This document shows positions 17,252-26,533 of a stretch of DNA of 64,000 nucleotides, piece by piece (position 1 is the first letter of the stretch; the number at the start of each line of letters is the position of its first letter). Source of the DNA: Psychrobacter sp. BI730 (GTDB lineage Bacteria; Pseudomonadota; Gammaproteobacteria; Pseudomonadales; Moraxellaceae). The translations under genes were made by a program, and so were the position numbers. A model generated the notes under the pieces. The model saw only the letters and a program-made list of their open reading frames with translations, ran no database searches and was not told the origin of the DNA. The DNA lies in assembly GCF_013414195.1 (NCBI RefSeq), contig NZ_JAATTV010000001.1, positions 1-64,000 on the forward strand, read 5' to 3'.

Positions 17252-18199
17252 TTAACGAGTTTTTTCTGGATAGGTCGGCTCAAATAGTCCAAGCGACATA
17301 GCTTTTTTGACCATACCCATAATGTCACTATTGACGATATCAAATAAGGTATCTAATTCATCGATGACATAGTAGATCGGCTGTATCTGATCGATACGAT
17401 AAGGCGTCCGCAACACATCGAGCAAATCAAACGCTCGGTGCTCAGGTTGAGACTGAGGTTGAGATTGCGGCTTATTTTGAGCGATTGAAAGCTCTTGCGG
17501 CGTCCGATCAAGTGCGTAGACCGTTTCAGAAGGTGAGCTTAATATACCGCCGCCATAGATTCTACGATTTTCCACGCGACTGCCGACCAAGCCAAACTCA
17601 ATGGTAAACCAATACAGTCGTGCTAAAAACCAACGCTCCTCTTTTGTTGCGCTAAGACCAAGCTTACCATACGTCTCATTAAAGGCTGCAAACGCAGGAT
17701 GAGTCAATAGCGGACAATGCCCAACGATTTCATGAAAGATATCAGGCTCTTCAATATAGTCCATGTCATCAAATCGACGAATAAACGTCGCCACAGGAAA
17801 GGACTTATTGGCCAGTAGTTTAAAGAATTTACCAAAGCTAATTAATGCAGGCACAGCAGCAGTTTGCCAACCTGTGGTCGCTTGCAATACCTCATCGATA
17901 TCATGCAACTGCGGGATATGCGTCGTCGGTAAGTTTAACTTAGTCAAACCCTCTAGATGTGCAGTACACGCACGATTGGGCGTTTGTTCCGCTTGACGTG
18001 CCAGCAGCGCTTGCCACATCGCTTGCTCATCATCACTATAGTGAATATGACCATTACTATCTGGCTGGTGTGAGATATACGGCTGTTTTTTATTTGTCGC
18101 GTTAGAATGACTGGACGCATCGTTGCTTTGCTTACTAGTAGCAACGCTATTGGTACCGATGGCAGTATTAAGAGAATCTATCTGTGATAGGCGTTCCAT
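17252..18199 (-). CDS. phhA: Phenylalanine 4-monooxygenase
   Basis: Non-heme iron, pterin-dependent hydroxylase of 315 residues that turns phenylalanine into tyrosine. Iron ligands are H156 and H161 (in HEIVGH) and E201 (in TIEFGL). Other family motifs are ATFIRRFDDMDYIEEPDIFH, FNETYGKLG and YGGGILSSPSE. Bacterial PhhA is usually about 260-300 residues. Here there is a Ser/Asn/His-rich N-terminal extension of about 45 residues and a short Gln-Pro-Ser repeat near 265-275. The AAGGAA site before the ATG at 18199 supports the long start. It is the first step of the catabolic region and lies upstream of phhB. Confidence 0.95.
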   Translation of the reverse strand: MERLSQIDSLNTAIGTNSVATSKQSNDASSHSNATNKKQPYISHQPDSNGHIHYSDDEQAMWQALLARQAEQTPNRACTAHLEGLTKLNLPTTHIPQLHDIDEVLQATTGWQTAAVPALISFGKFFKLLANKSFPVATFIRRFDDMDYIEEPDIFHEIVGHCPLLTHPAFAAFNETYGKLGLSATKEERWFLARLYWFTIEFGLVGSRVENRRIYGGGILSSPSETVYALDRTPQELSIAQNKPQSQPQSQPEHRAFDLLDVLRTPYRIDQIQPIYYVIDELDTLFDIVNSDIMGMVKKAMSLGLFEPTYPEKTR

Positions 18200-18331
18200 G
18201 CCTGTATTCCTTTTATCGCAATGAGAGCATTACCTTTGCAATCGTGCTTGTAGGTAATACTCCTATTAAGGACAACACAAACTCCTTTTGTCTTGTCCAT
18301 TGATTAAATGTGGTCTAAGCGTTAGATAATA

Positions 18332-19432
18332 TTATAGGGTTTCAGTCTCTGGCTGACCGACTGTGCCGCGACGTACTTGGTCGCGCTCTATCGATTCAAA
18401 CAACGCTTTAAAGTTACCTTCACCAAAGCCATCGGCATAATCACCTTTACGCTGAATGAACTCAAAGAATACTGGGCTACCCAAAATAGTTTCAGAAAAA
18501 ATCTGTAGTAGCAGACGCGGTGCACCGCCTTCTGTCGTACCGTCTAACAAGATACCGCGCGTTTGCAAGTCAGCGACATTTTCACCATGGTTCGGTAAGC
18601 GCTCGCTCAGCATTTCATAGTAAGCAGCATTTGGTGCGGTCATAAGCGGAATACCAGCCGCTTTTAGCTTATCGATACTGGCAAACAAGTCATCACTGGA
18701 TAGCGCAATGTGCTGAATACCTTCGCCATTGAAATGCATTAGGTACTCTTCGATTTGACCACCGCCCTGTTTGGCTTCTTCATTCAGTGGAATACGGATT
18801 TTTCCATCGGGTGCGGTCATGGCTTTACTGGTTAGTCCTGTGTACTCACCTTTGATATCAAAGTAGCGAATCTCGCGGAAATTAAAGATACGCTCATAGA
18901 ATTTTGCCCAGTACGCCATGCGTCCACGATAGACGTTATGCGTTAAATGGTCGATAACTTTGAAGCCATAGCCGACAGGGTTTCTGTCGATATCTGCAAA
19001 GAACTCAAAGTCGACGTCATAGATAGATTCGCCATCTTTATAGCGGTCAATCAAATAGATTAGTGAGCCGCCGATACCTTTGATAGCTGGCAATCTAAGC
19101 TCCATCACCCCAGTTGGCACGTCTACTGGCTGCGCGCCCATTTCAACCGCACGCTCATACGCTTTTTTGGCATCTTTTACCCGAAAGCCCATGCTACAAG
19201 CACCAGCGCCGTGCTCTTCAACGAAGTAGCTGGCTTGGCTTTTTGGTTCGCGGTTTAGGATAAGGTTGATATCACCTTGGCGGTATAGCGCAACGTCTTT
19301 CGAGCGATGATTGGCGACATGGGCAAAACCAAGCTGCTTAAACAATGCGTCGACTGCATCAGGCTGCGGAGAAGCAAACTCTACAAAATCAAATCCATTT
19401 AGTCCCATTGGGTTGTCAAATAAATCTGCCAT
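18332..19432 (-). CDS. hpd: 4-hydroxyphenylpyruvate dioxygenase
   Basis: Iron-dependent alpha-keto-acid dioxygenase of 366 residues that makes homogentisate from 4-hydroxyphenylpyruvate. It has two VOC-type halves. The iron ligands H162 (DHLTHNV), H241 (GIQHIAL) and E324 ([10 protein letters not shown]) match the known family positions, with the usual [15 protein letters not shown] end. I chose the ATG at 19432 because AAGGA lies 8 bases upstream; a frame of seven more residues has no site. It is divergent from a LysR regulator, and palindromic sequence lies between the two starts, so that regulator is the likely control. Confidence 0.96.
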   Translation of the reverse strand: MADLFDNPMGLNGFDFVEFASPQPDAVDALFKQLGFAHVANHRSKDVALYRQGDINLILNREPKSQASYFVEEHGAGACSMGFRVKDAKKAYERAVEMGAQPVDVPTGVMELRLPAIKGIGGSLIYLIDRYKDGESIYDVDFEFFADIDRNPVGYGFKVIDHLTHNVYRGRMAYWAKFYERIFNFREIRYFDIKGEYTGLTSKAMTAPDGKIRIPLNEEAKQGGGQIEEYLMHFNGEGIQHIALSSDDLFASIDKLKAAGIPLMTAPNAAYYEMLSERLPNHGENVADLQTRGILLDGTTEGGAPRLLLQIFSETILGSPVFFEFIQRKGDYADGFGEGNFKALFESIERDQVRRGTVGQPETETL

Positions 19433-19487
19433 TGTAATTATCCTTAATTTCAATTGGTGGTAAAAAATCGATTATTAGTAAAAGTCT

Positions 19488-19528
19488 ATAAAACGATTAG
19501 TAATCAATCTTTATTGTTGACGTTTTAT
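19488..19528. promoter_or_regulatory. Inverted repeat between hpd and LysR gene
   Basis: ATAAAACG (19488-19495) and CGTTTTAT (19521-19528) are exact inverted copies 25 bases apart, and an ATTAG/CTAAT pair (19533-19561) follows. Position in the divergent spacer suits a LysR-type binding site, but no effector or footprint can be read from sequence. Confidence 0.4.
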
Positions 19529-19593
19529 TTATATTAGATTAGCTTTATTTATAAGACTAATTGTTTTTTATGATTTATTTATCAGGTTTACTT

Positions 19594-20541
19594 ATGAATA
19601 TCAGCATTCGCCAATTGACCGCATTTATCAAAGTCGCTGACAATGGCAGCTTTACTCGTGCGAGCGAACAGATGTATCTGACCCAATCTGCCGTTAGTGG
19701 ATTGATTAAGGAATTAGAGACTGGCCTCGGTATCGTGCTGTTTGATCGCACCACTCGCCAGTTGTCTCTGTCAGCAGTAGGACAGCATCTACTACCGCAA
19801 GCGCGGCGCATCTTGAATGAGATGCAGCTGTTTGAAAATGAAGCAAGTAGTTTGACCAGCTTGGCCCAAGGTCAGGTGCGCTTGGCTGTATCACAGTTTG
19901 CAGCATCATCCCTACCTGCCGTCATCGCCCAATTTGCCAAAGAATATCCAAATATCGGCGTCTCGCTATTGGACTGTTCAGCCGAGAATTTGCTTAAGCA
20001 TATCCAAGATATCGAAGTCGATTTAGGCGTTGGTACTGAGCTTGGTTTTATAGAAACTGAAGATGATATCGGGGCTGACTTGTTGTATCAGCTACCATTT
20101 TGTGTGGTTATGCCAGACAATCATGCACTGGCACAAAGAGACGAAATCACTTGGCAAGATTTATTAGAAACGCCGCTGATTACCTTACAAGGCCCGTTCC
20201 TAGATCAAGTAACCGCAGAGCTCGACGACTCTATCTCCGTTCACGTTCAACAAGCTCGATACAAGGTGAACTTTATGTCCACCGCGCTTGAGATGACACG
20301 CCAAGGCTTTGGTATCACGCTGTGTCTGCCTTATATGCCTGAAGTTATTGATTGGGTCAGCGCCAATAGTCTGCTGATGCGACCACTCACTCAACCAGTC
20401 AAAATGCGGCAATTCTTTATCTATCAACGTGCTTCACGGGCGCTCTCTCCGGCGACCATTGCTTTTAAGCAGTTCTTGCAAACGTATTTTGCGACCCATT
20501 ATAACGACCTACATCACTCTGACTCATCGTCTAGCGAATGA
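19594..20541 (+). CDS. LysR family transcriptional regulator
   Basis: DNA-binding regulator of 315 residues. The N-terminal winged helix-turn-helix is plain: ISIRQLTAFIKVADNGSFTRA, then AVSGLIKELE and LFDRTTRQLSLSAVG, with an effector-binding domain from about residue 90. I chose the ATG at 19594 because the HTH then begins at residue 2, as in the family; a TTG 33 bases earlier is less likely. Divergent from hpd and upstream of the aromatic aminotransferase, so it probably controls aromatic amino acid breakdown in response to a pathway intermediate (inference). Confidence 0.9.
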   Translation: MNISIRQLTAFIKVADNGSFTRASEQMYLTQSAVSGLIKELETGLGIVLFDRTTRQLSLSAVGQHLLPQARRILNEMQLFENEASSLTSLAQGQVRLAVSQFAASSLPAVIAQFAKEYPNIGVSLLDCSAENLLKHIQDIEVDLGVGTELGFIETEDDIGADLLYQLPFCVVMPDNHALAQRDEITWQDLLETPLITLQGPFLDQVTAELDDSISVHVQQARYKVNFMSTALEMTRQGFGITLCLPYMPEVIDWVSANSLLMRPLTQPVKMRQFFIYQRASRALSPATIAFKQFLQTYFATHYNDLHHSDSSSSE

Positions 20542-20698
20542 CGTATAGCCCCTCAAATGCCTTTGATAAGCAGATAAATAACTTATTTGGGTATTTATTT
20601 TACTAATTGCACCAGATAACCCACTCTCATGTTGAGTTAATCATCAATTTGCTCTATGATTTTCGGCTGCTCGGTTTATATTTTTATAAGGAAATGGC

Positions 20699-21895
20699 AT
20701 GTTTGAACGTATCGATTATTACGCTGGTGATCCAATCTTAGGTCTTATGGAAAAATACTCAGCAGATAGCAATCCTAACAAGGTCAATTTAGGTATTGGT
20801 ATTTATTATGATGAGAATGGCGTATTGCCTGTACTCGACTGTGTAAAAACAGCCGAAGAGCGTATTGCTGATCCTATCGCACCGCGTCCATACCTACCAA
20901 TGGCAGGTCTTCCAGGCCACCGTAAAGGCTGTCAGGAATTACTGTTTGGTAAAGACGCTCAGATTTTAAAAGACGGCTTGGTCGCTACTATCGCTACAAT
21001 CGGTGGTTCTGGCGCATTGAAAGTTGGTGCTGAGTTTATCCATGACTGGTTCCCACAAGCTAAGTGCTATGTGAGCGATCCAACATGGGGCAACCATATT
21101 GCTATCTTTGAAGGCTCTGATGTAGAAGTGGGTAAATACCCGTACTACGACAAAGCCAACAGCAGTATCAAATTTGAGGAAATGATTGCGTTTTTTGAGA
21201 CATTGAACAAAAACGACGTCATCTTGCTACACCCATGCTGTCATAACCCAACCGGTATGGATTTGACCCAAGCGCAATGGGATACTGTACTCAACGTCGT
21301 GAAGGCACGTGAACTGATTCCATTCATGGACATCGCTTATCAAGGGTTTGGCGAAGACATGGACAGCGACGCTTACGCTATTCGTAAAGCGGTTGAGATG
21401 GGCTTGCCATTGTTTGTTAGCAACTCATTCTCTAAAAACTTATCGCTATACGGCGAGCGCGTCGGCGGCCTATCAGTCGTCTGCCCAACCGTAGACGAAA
21501 CCGAGCGCGTATTCGGTCAACTTAACGCAACCGTACGCCGTATTTACTCAAGCCCCCCATCACATGGTGGACGCGTGGTCGATATCGTCATGAATGATGA
21601 AGCACTATATGAGCAGTGGGTTGGCGAAGTTTATGCGATGCGCGACCGTATCAAAGCCATGCGCCTAAAGCTAAAGTCAGTGTTAGAAGCCAAAATCCCT
21701 CACCGTAACTTTGATTACATCACTCGTCAAAACGGTATGTTTAGCTTTACTGGCTTGACGCCTGAGCAAGTCGAGCGTTTACAGACTGAGTTTGGTATCT
21801 ATATGGTATCTAACTCACGTATGTGTGTGGCTGGCCTAAATACCAGCAACATCGACTATGTGGCCAATGCCATGGCAGACGTCTTAAAAGATTAA
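20699..21895 (+). CDS. tyrB: Aromatic amino acid aminotransferase
   Basis: PLP-dependent class I aminotransferase of 398 residues in the AspC/TyrB group. Visible family features are the N-terminal ADSNPNKVNLGIG, the substrate-side segment HPCCHNPTGMDL, the DIAYQGFG strand, and the PLP lysine in SNSFSKNLSLYGERVG. Given its place beside hpd, it most likely converts tyrosine to 4-hydroxyphenylpyruvate (PhhC role), although aspartate activity is possible in this group. A strong AAGGA site precedes the ATG, and a terminator-like hairpin follows the stop. Confidence 0.9.
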   Translation: MFERIDYYAGDPILGLMEKYSADSNPNKVNLGIGIYYDENGVLPVLDCVKTAEERIADPIAPRPYLPMAGLPGHRKGCQELLFGKDAQILKDGLVATIATIGGSGALKVGAEFIHDWFPQAKCYVSDPTWGNHIAIFEGSDVEVGKYPYYDKANSSIKFEEMIAFFETLNKNDVILLHPCCHNPTGMDLTQAQWDTVLNVVKARELIPFMDIAYQGFGEDMDSDAYAIRKAVEMGLPLFVSNSFSKNLSLYGERVGGLSVVCPTVDETERVFGQLNATVRRIYSSPPSHGGRVVDIVMNDEALYEQWVGEVYAMRDRIKAMRLKLKSVLEAKIPHRNFDYITRQNGMFSFTGLTPEQVERLQTEFGIYMVSNSRMCVAGLNTSNIDYVANAMADVLKD

Positions 21896-21958
21896 TTAGT
21901 CCAAGTTACTTAACATGTTCCTCAATATGTAACTTTATAAAAAATAAACATAGATAAG

Positions 21959-21989
21959 AAAGGCTGAGCGATTGCTTGGCCTTTTTTTT
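21959..21989 (+). terminator. Rho-independent terminator after aminotransferase
   Basis: AAAGGC pairs with GCCTTT, with an inner AGC/GCT pair, followed by a run of Ts. It lies 63 bases beyond the stop codon. Confidence 0.75.
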
Positions 21990-22004
21990 GTGCCTAGTAT
22001 TTAA

Positions 22005-22060
22005 TCAAAATTATTTCGTCAAAACTATTTTATTAAAATCATCTAGTCAGAACCGTTTAG
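22005..22060. repeat. Four degenerate 13-15-bp repeats
   Basis: Adjacent units TCAAAATTATTTCG, TCAAAACTATTTTAT, TAAAATCATCTAG and TCAGAACCGTTTAG lie between the aminotransferase terminator and fahA. The shared TCAAAA start recurs in other spacers of this window. Confidence 0.6.
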
Positions 22061-22207
22061 CTAAAACACTGACAACCACTTTTCAAAGCAGCCTTTTCAC
22101 AAAAGACATTGCACAAAAAACTTGCAATCCATATATCAATAAATTACATTATACGTAAGTAATTAATTATAACGTAATTCATAATGTATATTAGCAAGGA
22201 GCAAATC

Positions 22208-23509
22208 ATGTCAACGACTGACAGCACCCTCACCTCTTTTATCGATATCGCTGCTGACTCTGACTTTTCTATTCACAACCTTCCTTATGGCATCTTTAGC
22301 GAGACCAAAGACGCTGCTGGTGATAGCAAGCGCCGTGCAGGCGTTGCCATCGGTGAGCATGTACTGGATCTATCTGTACTCGAAGCCGAAGGATTATTAA
22401 GTTTGAACGGTGGTCCGTATTTTGACCAATCTACGCTAAATGCTTTTATTGATTCTGGTCGAGACAATTGGACGCAAGCACGTACGACGATTCAGACACT
22501 GCTGTCTAGCGACAATGACACCCTACGTGACAATGCAGACTTGCAAAAAAAGGCGCTATTTAAGCAAGCAGACGTCACCATGCATTTGCCAGTGCAAGTA
22601 CCGGGCTTTACCGATTTTTACTCATCGAAAGAGCACGCGACCAACGTCGGCACCATGTTCCGCGATCCAAACAACGCCCTACTGCCTAATTGGACCGAAA
22701 TGCCTGTCGGCTATAACGGACGCGCCAGCACCGTCATCGTCAGTGGAACTGATATCGTGCGTCCATCCGGTCAGCTAAAGCCTAGCCCTGACGACCGCCC
22801 TATCTTCTCTGCCTGTAAGCGCTTGGATTTTGAGCTAGAGACCGCATTTGTCGTTGGTAAAGGCAATCATATCGGTCAGCCAATCGCCGTAGATGATGCC
22901 GCTGATCATATTTTTGGCATGGTGTTGCTCAATGACTGGTCAGCACGAGATATCCAAAAATGGGAATACGTGCCTTTAGGTCCATTTAATGCTAAGACCT
23001 TTGCCTCCGAGGTTTCTCCTTGGATTGTCACCATGGATGCGTTGGCTCCGTTCAAAACAGCTTGTCCAACACAAGAACCCAAGCCACTTGCTTATTTAAA
23101 TGAAAAATCGAGCGACAACAGCTTTGACATCAATCTATCGGTTGAATTACTACCTAAAAATGCGGAAACAGCGACCATCATTTGTGAGACCAATTTTAAA
23201 TACATGTATTGGTCAATGGCACAGCAGCTTACCCACCACACCATCACTGGTTGCAAAGTTGAAGTCGGTGACATGATGGGTTCAGGTACGATTTCTGGGC
23301 CAACGCCTGATTCTTATGGCTCAATGCTAGAGATTGCTTGGAACGCTACCAAACCAGTCACGCTAAAAGGCGGCGAGACGCGCAGCTTTATCGAAGATGG
23401 TGATACGGTCATCATGAAAGGCTATAGCAAAAAAGACGGCATCCGTGTTGGCTTTGGTGAAGTACGCGGCAAGGTATTACCAGCACTGAGCTTTGATTTT
23501 GATAAGTAG
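22208..23509 (+). CDS. fahA: Fumarylacetoacetase
   Basis: Hydrolase of 433 residues that splits fumarylacetoacetate into fumarate and acetoacetate, the last step of tyrosine breakdown. It is of the long, eukaryote-like FAH type with an N-terminal SH3-like part (NLPYGIFS, RAGVAIGEHVLDL). The catalytic domain has DFYSSKEHATNVG, LDFELETAFVVG, NDWSARDIQKWEYVPLGPF and MGSGTISGP, which hold the metal-binding acidic residues and the catalytic His. I chose the ATG at 22208 because AAGGAG lies 7 bases upstream; an in-frame ATG eight codons earlier lacks one. Codirectional with the VOC gene. Confidence 0.95.
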   Translation: MSTTDSTLTSFIDIAADSDFSIHNLPYGIFSETKDAAGDSKRRAGVAIGEHVLDLSVLEAEGLLSLNGGPYFDQSTLNAFIDSGRDNWTQARTTIQTLLSSDNDTLRDNADLQKKALFKQADVTMHLPVQVPGFTDFYSSKEHATNVGTMFRDPNNALLPNWTEMPVGYNGRASTVIVSGTDIVRPSGQLKPSPDDRPIFSACKRLDFELETAFVVGKGNHIGQPIAVDDAADHIFGMVLLNDWSARDIQKWEYVPLGPFNAKTFASEVSPWIVTMDALAPFKTACPTQEPKPLAYLNEKSSDNSFDINLSVELLPKNAETATIICETNFKYMYWSMAQQLTHHTITGCKVEVGDMMGSGTISGPTPDSYGSMLEIAWNATKPVTLKGGETRSFIEDGDTVIMKGYSKKDGIRVGFGEVRGKVLPALSFDFDK

Positions 23510-23683
23510 TATTTGGAAAGTAGCGACTGATAAATAGTATTTAAGAAATAACACATACAGAGAAACAGCAAAATAGGCGTGAAAATTCTCATGCAGGCGG
23601 ATAGGAAAACAAACGCATTCACCTACTCATCGTTATGTGAATACAGCCAAATGAGTGACGCGCCTTATCAAAAGGAGTTTGAT

Positions 23684-24259
23684 ATGAGCTTTCAAATTGA
23701 GAAAATCCATCATGTGGCTTATCGCTGCAAAGATGCCAAAGAAACCGTCGAATGGTATAAAAAGAATCTAAATATGGATTTTATTCTGGCATTCGCAGAA
23801 GATCATGTGCCTTCGACCAAAGCCTTTGACCCTTATATGCACGTCTTTTTGGACGCTGGTAATGGAAATGTCTTAGCGTTTTTTGAAGTACCCAATCAAC
23901 CTGAGATGGGCTTTGATCCTAATACCCCAAGCTGGGTGCAGCATTTGGCGCTAAAGGTTAAGGACCGTGACGAGCTAATTGTTGCCAAAGAGCATTTAGA
24001 AAATGCAGGCATCGATGTCATTGGCGTGACCAATCACGGCATCTTTCACTCGATTTACTTTTTTGATCCCAACGGTCATCGTCTCGAGCTGACCTATGAT
24101 GATCCAACCTCAGAAGACAAAGTATCGATGATTACAGATGCCATCAAGCAAGACATGCTAGATGAGTGGTCTCGTACCAAGCGTGCTCCTGCACATACAC
24201 AGTTTCTGCATAGTGATGAGCTGGCTGAAGCACGCGAAGTTGCTCCTGTCGGCGAGTAA
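23684..24259 (+). CDS. VOC family protein, candidate homogentisate ring-cleavage enzyme
   Basis: Vicinal-oxygen-chelate protein of 191 residues with two beta-alpha-beta-beta-beta modules. Likely metal ligands are H10 (KIHHVAY), E68 (AFFEVP), H87 (WVQHLAL) and E135 (HRLELTY), the pattern of glyoxalase/dioxygenase-type VOC enzymes. A C-terminal tail of about 50 residues, helical in appearance (MITDAIKQDMLDEW), is longer than in glyoxalase I. I chose the ATG at 23684 because AAGGAG lies 7 bases upstream. It follows fahA and precedes maiA, where homogentisate dioxygenase (hmgA) normally sits, and no HmgA-like gene is in the window. A role in opening the homogentisate ring is inference from position and fold; glyoxalase or other lyase activity remains possible. 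Confidence 0.8.
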   Translation: MSFQIEKIHHVAYRCKDAKETVEWYKKNLNMDFILAFAEDHVPSTKAFDPYMHVFLDAGNGNVLAFFEVPNQPEMGFDPNTPSWVQHLALKVKDRDELIVAKEHLENAGIDVIGVTNHGIFHSIYFFDPNGHRLELTYDDPTSEDKVSMITDAIKQDMLDEWSRTKRAPAHTQFLHSDELAEAREVAPVGE

Positions 24260-24393
24260 CTCTCCTGTCATTCTGTTTACTGCCTTTTTAAATGATCAGT
24301 TAATCATCGCTTTAATTATAAAAGTGCTAATTGACGACATACCCTAGGTATTAATGAATAGCGAACCATATCTAACCATCATGAAAGGACTCT

Positions 24394-25449
24394 ATGATGA
24401 AAATAAGAACCCCTCTAGGAATATTCTTAGCCGCCTCGATTGCGATGACTGGTTGCTCCAATAACGACCAAGCAGGAGGCGCGTCTACAGATGCAGGTGA
24501 AGTGACAACATTGCGGTTCTCGCATTTCATGACTGCCACTGACAATATAAACACCGAAGCGTTAGAGCCATGGGCAAAGAAAATTGAAGCAGATTCAAAA
24601 GGTCGCTTAAAGGTTGAGATATACCCTTCTGCGACGCTCAGCAAACCAGGTGCTACCTATGACGCTACAGCTAAAGGTAGCGTAGATATCGGTATGCAAG
24701 CGCAAGGATATACAGCAGGACGTTTTCCTTTGACTCAAATCGTAGAGTTGCCAGGCATCACAAATACTGCACAGCAGCAGAGCTGTATACTTCATAAACT
24801 ATATGACGAGGGTGTCATTAAAGACGAGTACGAAGACACTCACTTGCTAGCGCTGATAGGCACTGGACAAGGTGCACTTCATACGGTTGATAAACCGATT
24901 CGCACGCCAGCTGATATGAAAGGTCTGCGTATTCGCCAACCTTCTGCGGTTGCTAGCCACATTATCGAAGCCACTGGTGCTGCACCTGTCGGCATGCCTG
25001 CCAGTGATACTTATACCTCTCTGCAGCGCGGTGTCATTGATGGGCTCAGCTTTACTTGGCAACCCATTCAAGCGTTTCGCCTTGATGAGCTGATCAATAC
25101 GCACACCAATATTCCTTTTTATAACTCCACCTTTGTGATTAGCATGAACAAAGAGAAATATAACAGCTTGCCTGATGACCTCAAAAAAGTGATTGATGAC
25201 AATTCTGGCGCAGAGCTGGCAGCACATATCTCTAAAGTATTTGACATCAGCAATGCCAAAGCGATGGCCGCCGCCAAAGCAAAAGGCGATATTATGATTG
25301 ATATTCCTGATCCACTCAATGACCCAGATTGGAGAGGCCCATTAATGGAAGGCTCTCAGCATTACCTAGATGAAGTAAATGCAACTGGCCTAGACGCTGA
25401 CAACGTATACGAAAAAGCAAAAGCGGCCAGTAGCGCCTGTATGGTCTAA
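24394..25449 (+). CDS. TRAP transporter substrate-binding lipoprotein, DctP family
   Basis: Periplasmic solute-binding protein of 351 residues. The lipobox AMTGC gives a lipidated Cys at residue 21. After it come DctP-family features: LRFSHFMTATD, PWAKKIEADSKGRLKVEIYP, DIGMQAQGYTAGRFP, and GLRIRQPS with the conserved Arg that binds carboxylates in the family. The partner membrane genes (DctQ and DctM) are not adjacent, so it must work with subunits encoded elsewhere or have lost them. Its place in the cluster suggests an aromatic acid or keto acid ligand, which is inference. The ATG at 24397 is an alternative start. Confidence 0.88.
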   Translation: MMKIRTPLGIFLAASIAMTGCSNNDQAGGASTDAGEVTTLRFSHFMTATDNINTEALEPWAKKIEADSKGRLKVEIYPSATLSKPGATYDATAKGSVDIGMQAQGYTAGRFPLTQIVELPGITNTAQQQSCILHKLYDEGVIKDEYEDTHLLALIGTGQGALHTVDKPIRTPADMKGLRIRQPSAVASHIIEATGAAPVGMPASDTYTSLQRGVIDGLSFTWQPIQAFRLDELINTHTNIPFYNSTFVISMNKEKYNSLPDDLKKVIDDNSGAELAAHISKVFDISNAKAMAAAKAKGDIMIDIPDPLNDPDWRGPLMEGSQHYLDEVNATGLDADNVYEKAKAASSACMV

Positions 25450-25516
25450 AGGATACATATCAGATGACTATGGCGTGAATTGAAGGCACGCCCCAGCTTA
25501 TAGCACCACATACTGG

Positions 25517-26374
25517 CTAGGCAATTTGATAACGCTGTGCTATCGCCAGTATTTGCTTAACCACATTATGTTGCTCACTCATAGGCAATTGCTCTGTCGT
25601 TCCAATGATAGTGATGGCATATTCTAGCGGTAAATCTTCACTATCAGTTTTGTCACTACTCGTGGATGGTTTAGTAGCACTATTGGCAAGCTGTGGCAAT
25701 ATAACAGGAATCGTAATGGCGTTAATCCCCATAAGCATATCGCCCGTCACTGTCGCATAGCCTTGAGTACGAATGTTGGCTTGTAGCTGGGTAAAGTGCT
25801 GCCATTTCTCGGTCATATCTACGGTGGTATTACTCGTATGCCACTCAGCTGTGACCAATGGCTGAATGACGGCATCAGGTTGATAACTGGCAAATAACTG
25901 CCCTGTGGCCGATGTCGTCAGAGGCATACGTGAGCCAATGCGAGTAATGATACTAATCGGACTGTCTGGCTCAACGGACTGAATAATAATAGGGCCTTCG
26001 CTAAACCATTTGGCAATTTGCACACCGCAGTTTAAGGTGTCTTTGATTTCAGTAGCCACTTGCGTGAGACGTGCCAAAAGATTGTTTTGGTTGAGTTCCG
26101 TATGTCCTAGTGATGCCAATGCATTGACTCTATCGCCAAGCCCATAGCGACCATCATCAAGCTTACGCGCATAGTTTTTGCGGATGAGACTGACCAAGTA
26201 ACGATGGGATTTTGCTGGGTGCATTTGCATGGCTTCAGCGATATCTTTTAGCATCATAGGCTCATTACGGTCGATCAGCACATCGAGTATCGACAGCCCA
26301 ATCTCAAGCGACTGGACGCCACTTTGGTTTTTACTGGTGATAGAACTGTCTATAAGGGGTTTGTCTGCTGGCAT
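25517..26374 (-). CDS. IclR family transcriptional regulator
   Basis: Regulator of 285 residues. The N-terminal winged helix has LEIGLSILDVL, then MLKDIAEAMQMHPAKSHRYLVSLI (the HTH, shown as spaced segments LKDIAEAMQ and AKSHRYLVS) and YGLGDRVNALASLG. The C-terminal effector domain includes SRMPLTTSATGQLFASY and, late, MLMGINAITIPV. IclR proteins often control aromatic catabolism through pathway intermediates. It is divergent from maiA with 160 bases between, so it probably regulates maiA and perhaps the fahA-VOC unit. The start codon lies inside one copy of a repeated TTGCTCGAT motif. Confidence 0.9.
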   Translation of the reverse strand: MPADKPLIDSSITSKNQSGVQSLEIGLSILDVLIDRNEPMMLKDIAEAMQMHPAKSHRYLVSLIRKNYARKLDDGRYGLGDRVNALASLGHTELNQNNLLARLTQVATEIKDTLNCGVQIAKWFSEGPIIIQSVEPDSPISIITRIGSRMPLTTSATGQLFASYQPDAVIQPLVTAEWHTSNTTVDMTEKWQHFTQLQANIRTQGYATVTGDMLMGINAITIPVILPQLANSATKPSTSSDKTDSEDLPLEYAITIIGTTEQLPMSEQHNVVKQILAIAQRYQIA

Positions 26375-26460
26375 GATTTGCTCGATTCTGGTGTGCTTGG
26401 TTATTTTCTAATGACGGTCTGCTTGATAATGGTTTTTTCAATAATGACTTGCTCGATCAA
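26373..26460. promoter_or_regulatory. Repeated TTGCTCGAT motif in IclR-maiA spacer
   Basis: ATGATTTGCTCGATTCTGG begins at 26373, a looser ATGACGGTCTGCTTGATAATGG-like copy (first bases at 26410) follows, and ATGACTTGCTCGATCAAA begins at 26443. The array could hold IclR binding sites; it is also like the other degenerate spacer repeats. Confidence 0.35.
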
Positions 26461-26533
26461 ATACCAGTGAGATACAGACCTTACTTCATAATATTTATCT
26501 TTACAAAAACACATCTACATAAGGACATGAATC

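Noticed and set aside
24847..25227. Open frame of 126 codons on the minus strand
   Set aside because: Antisense within the TRAP binding protein gene; no motif, no start site.
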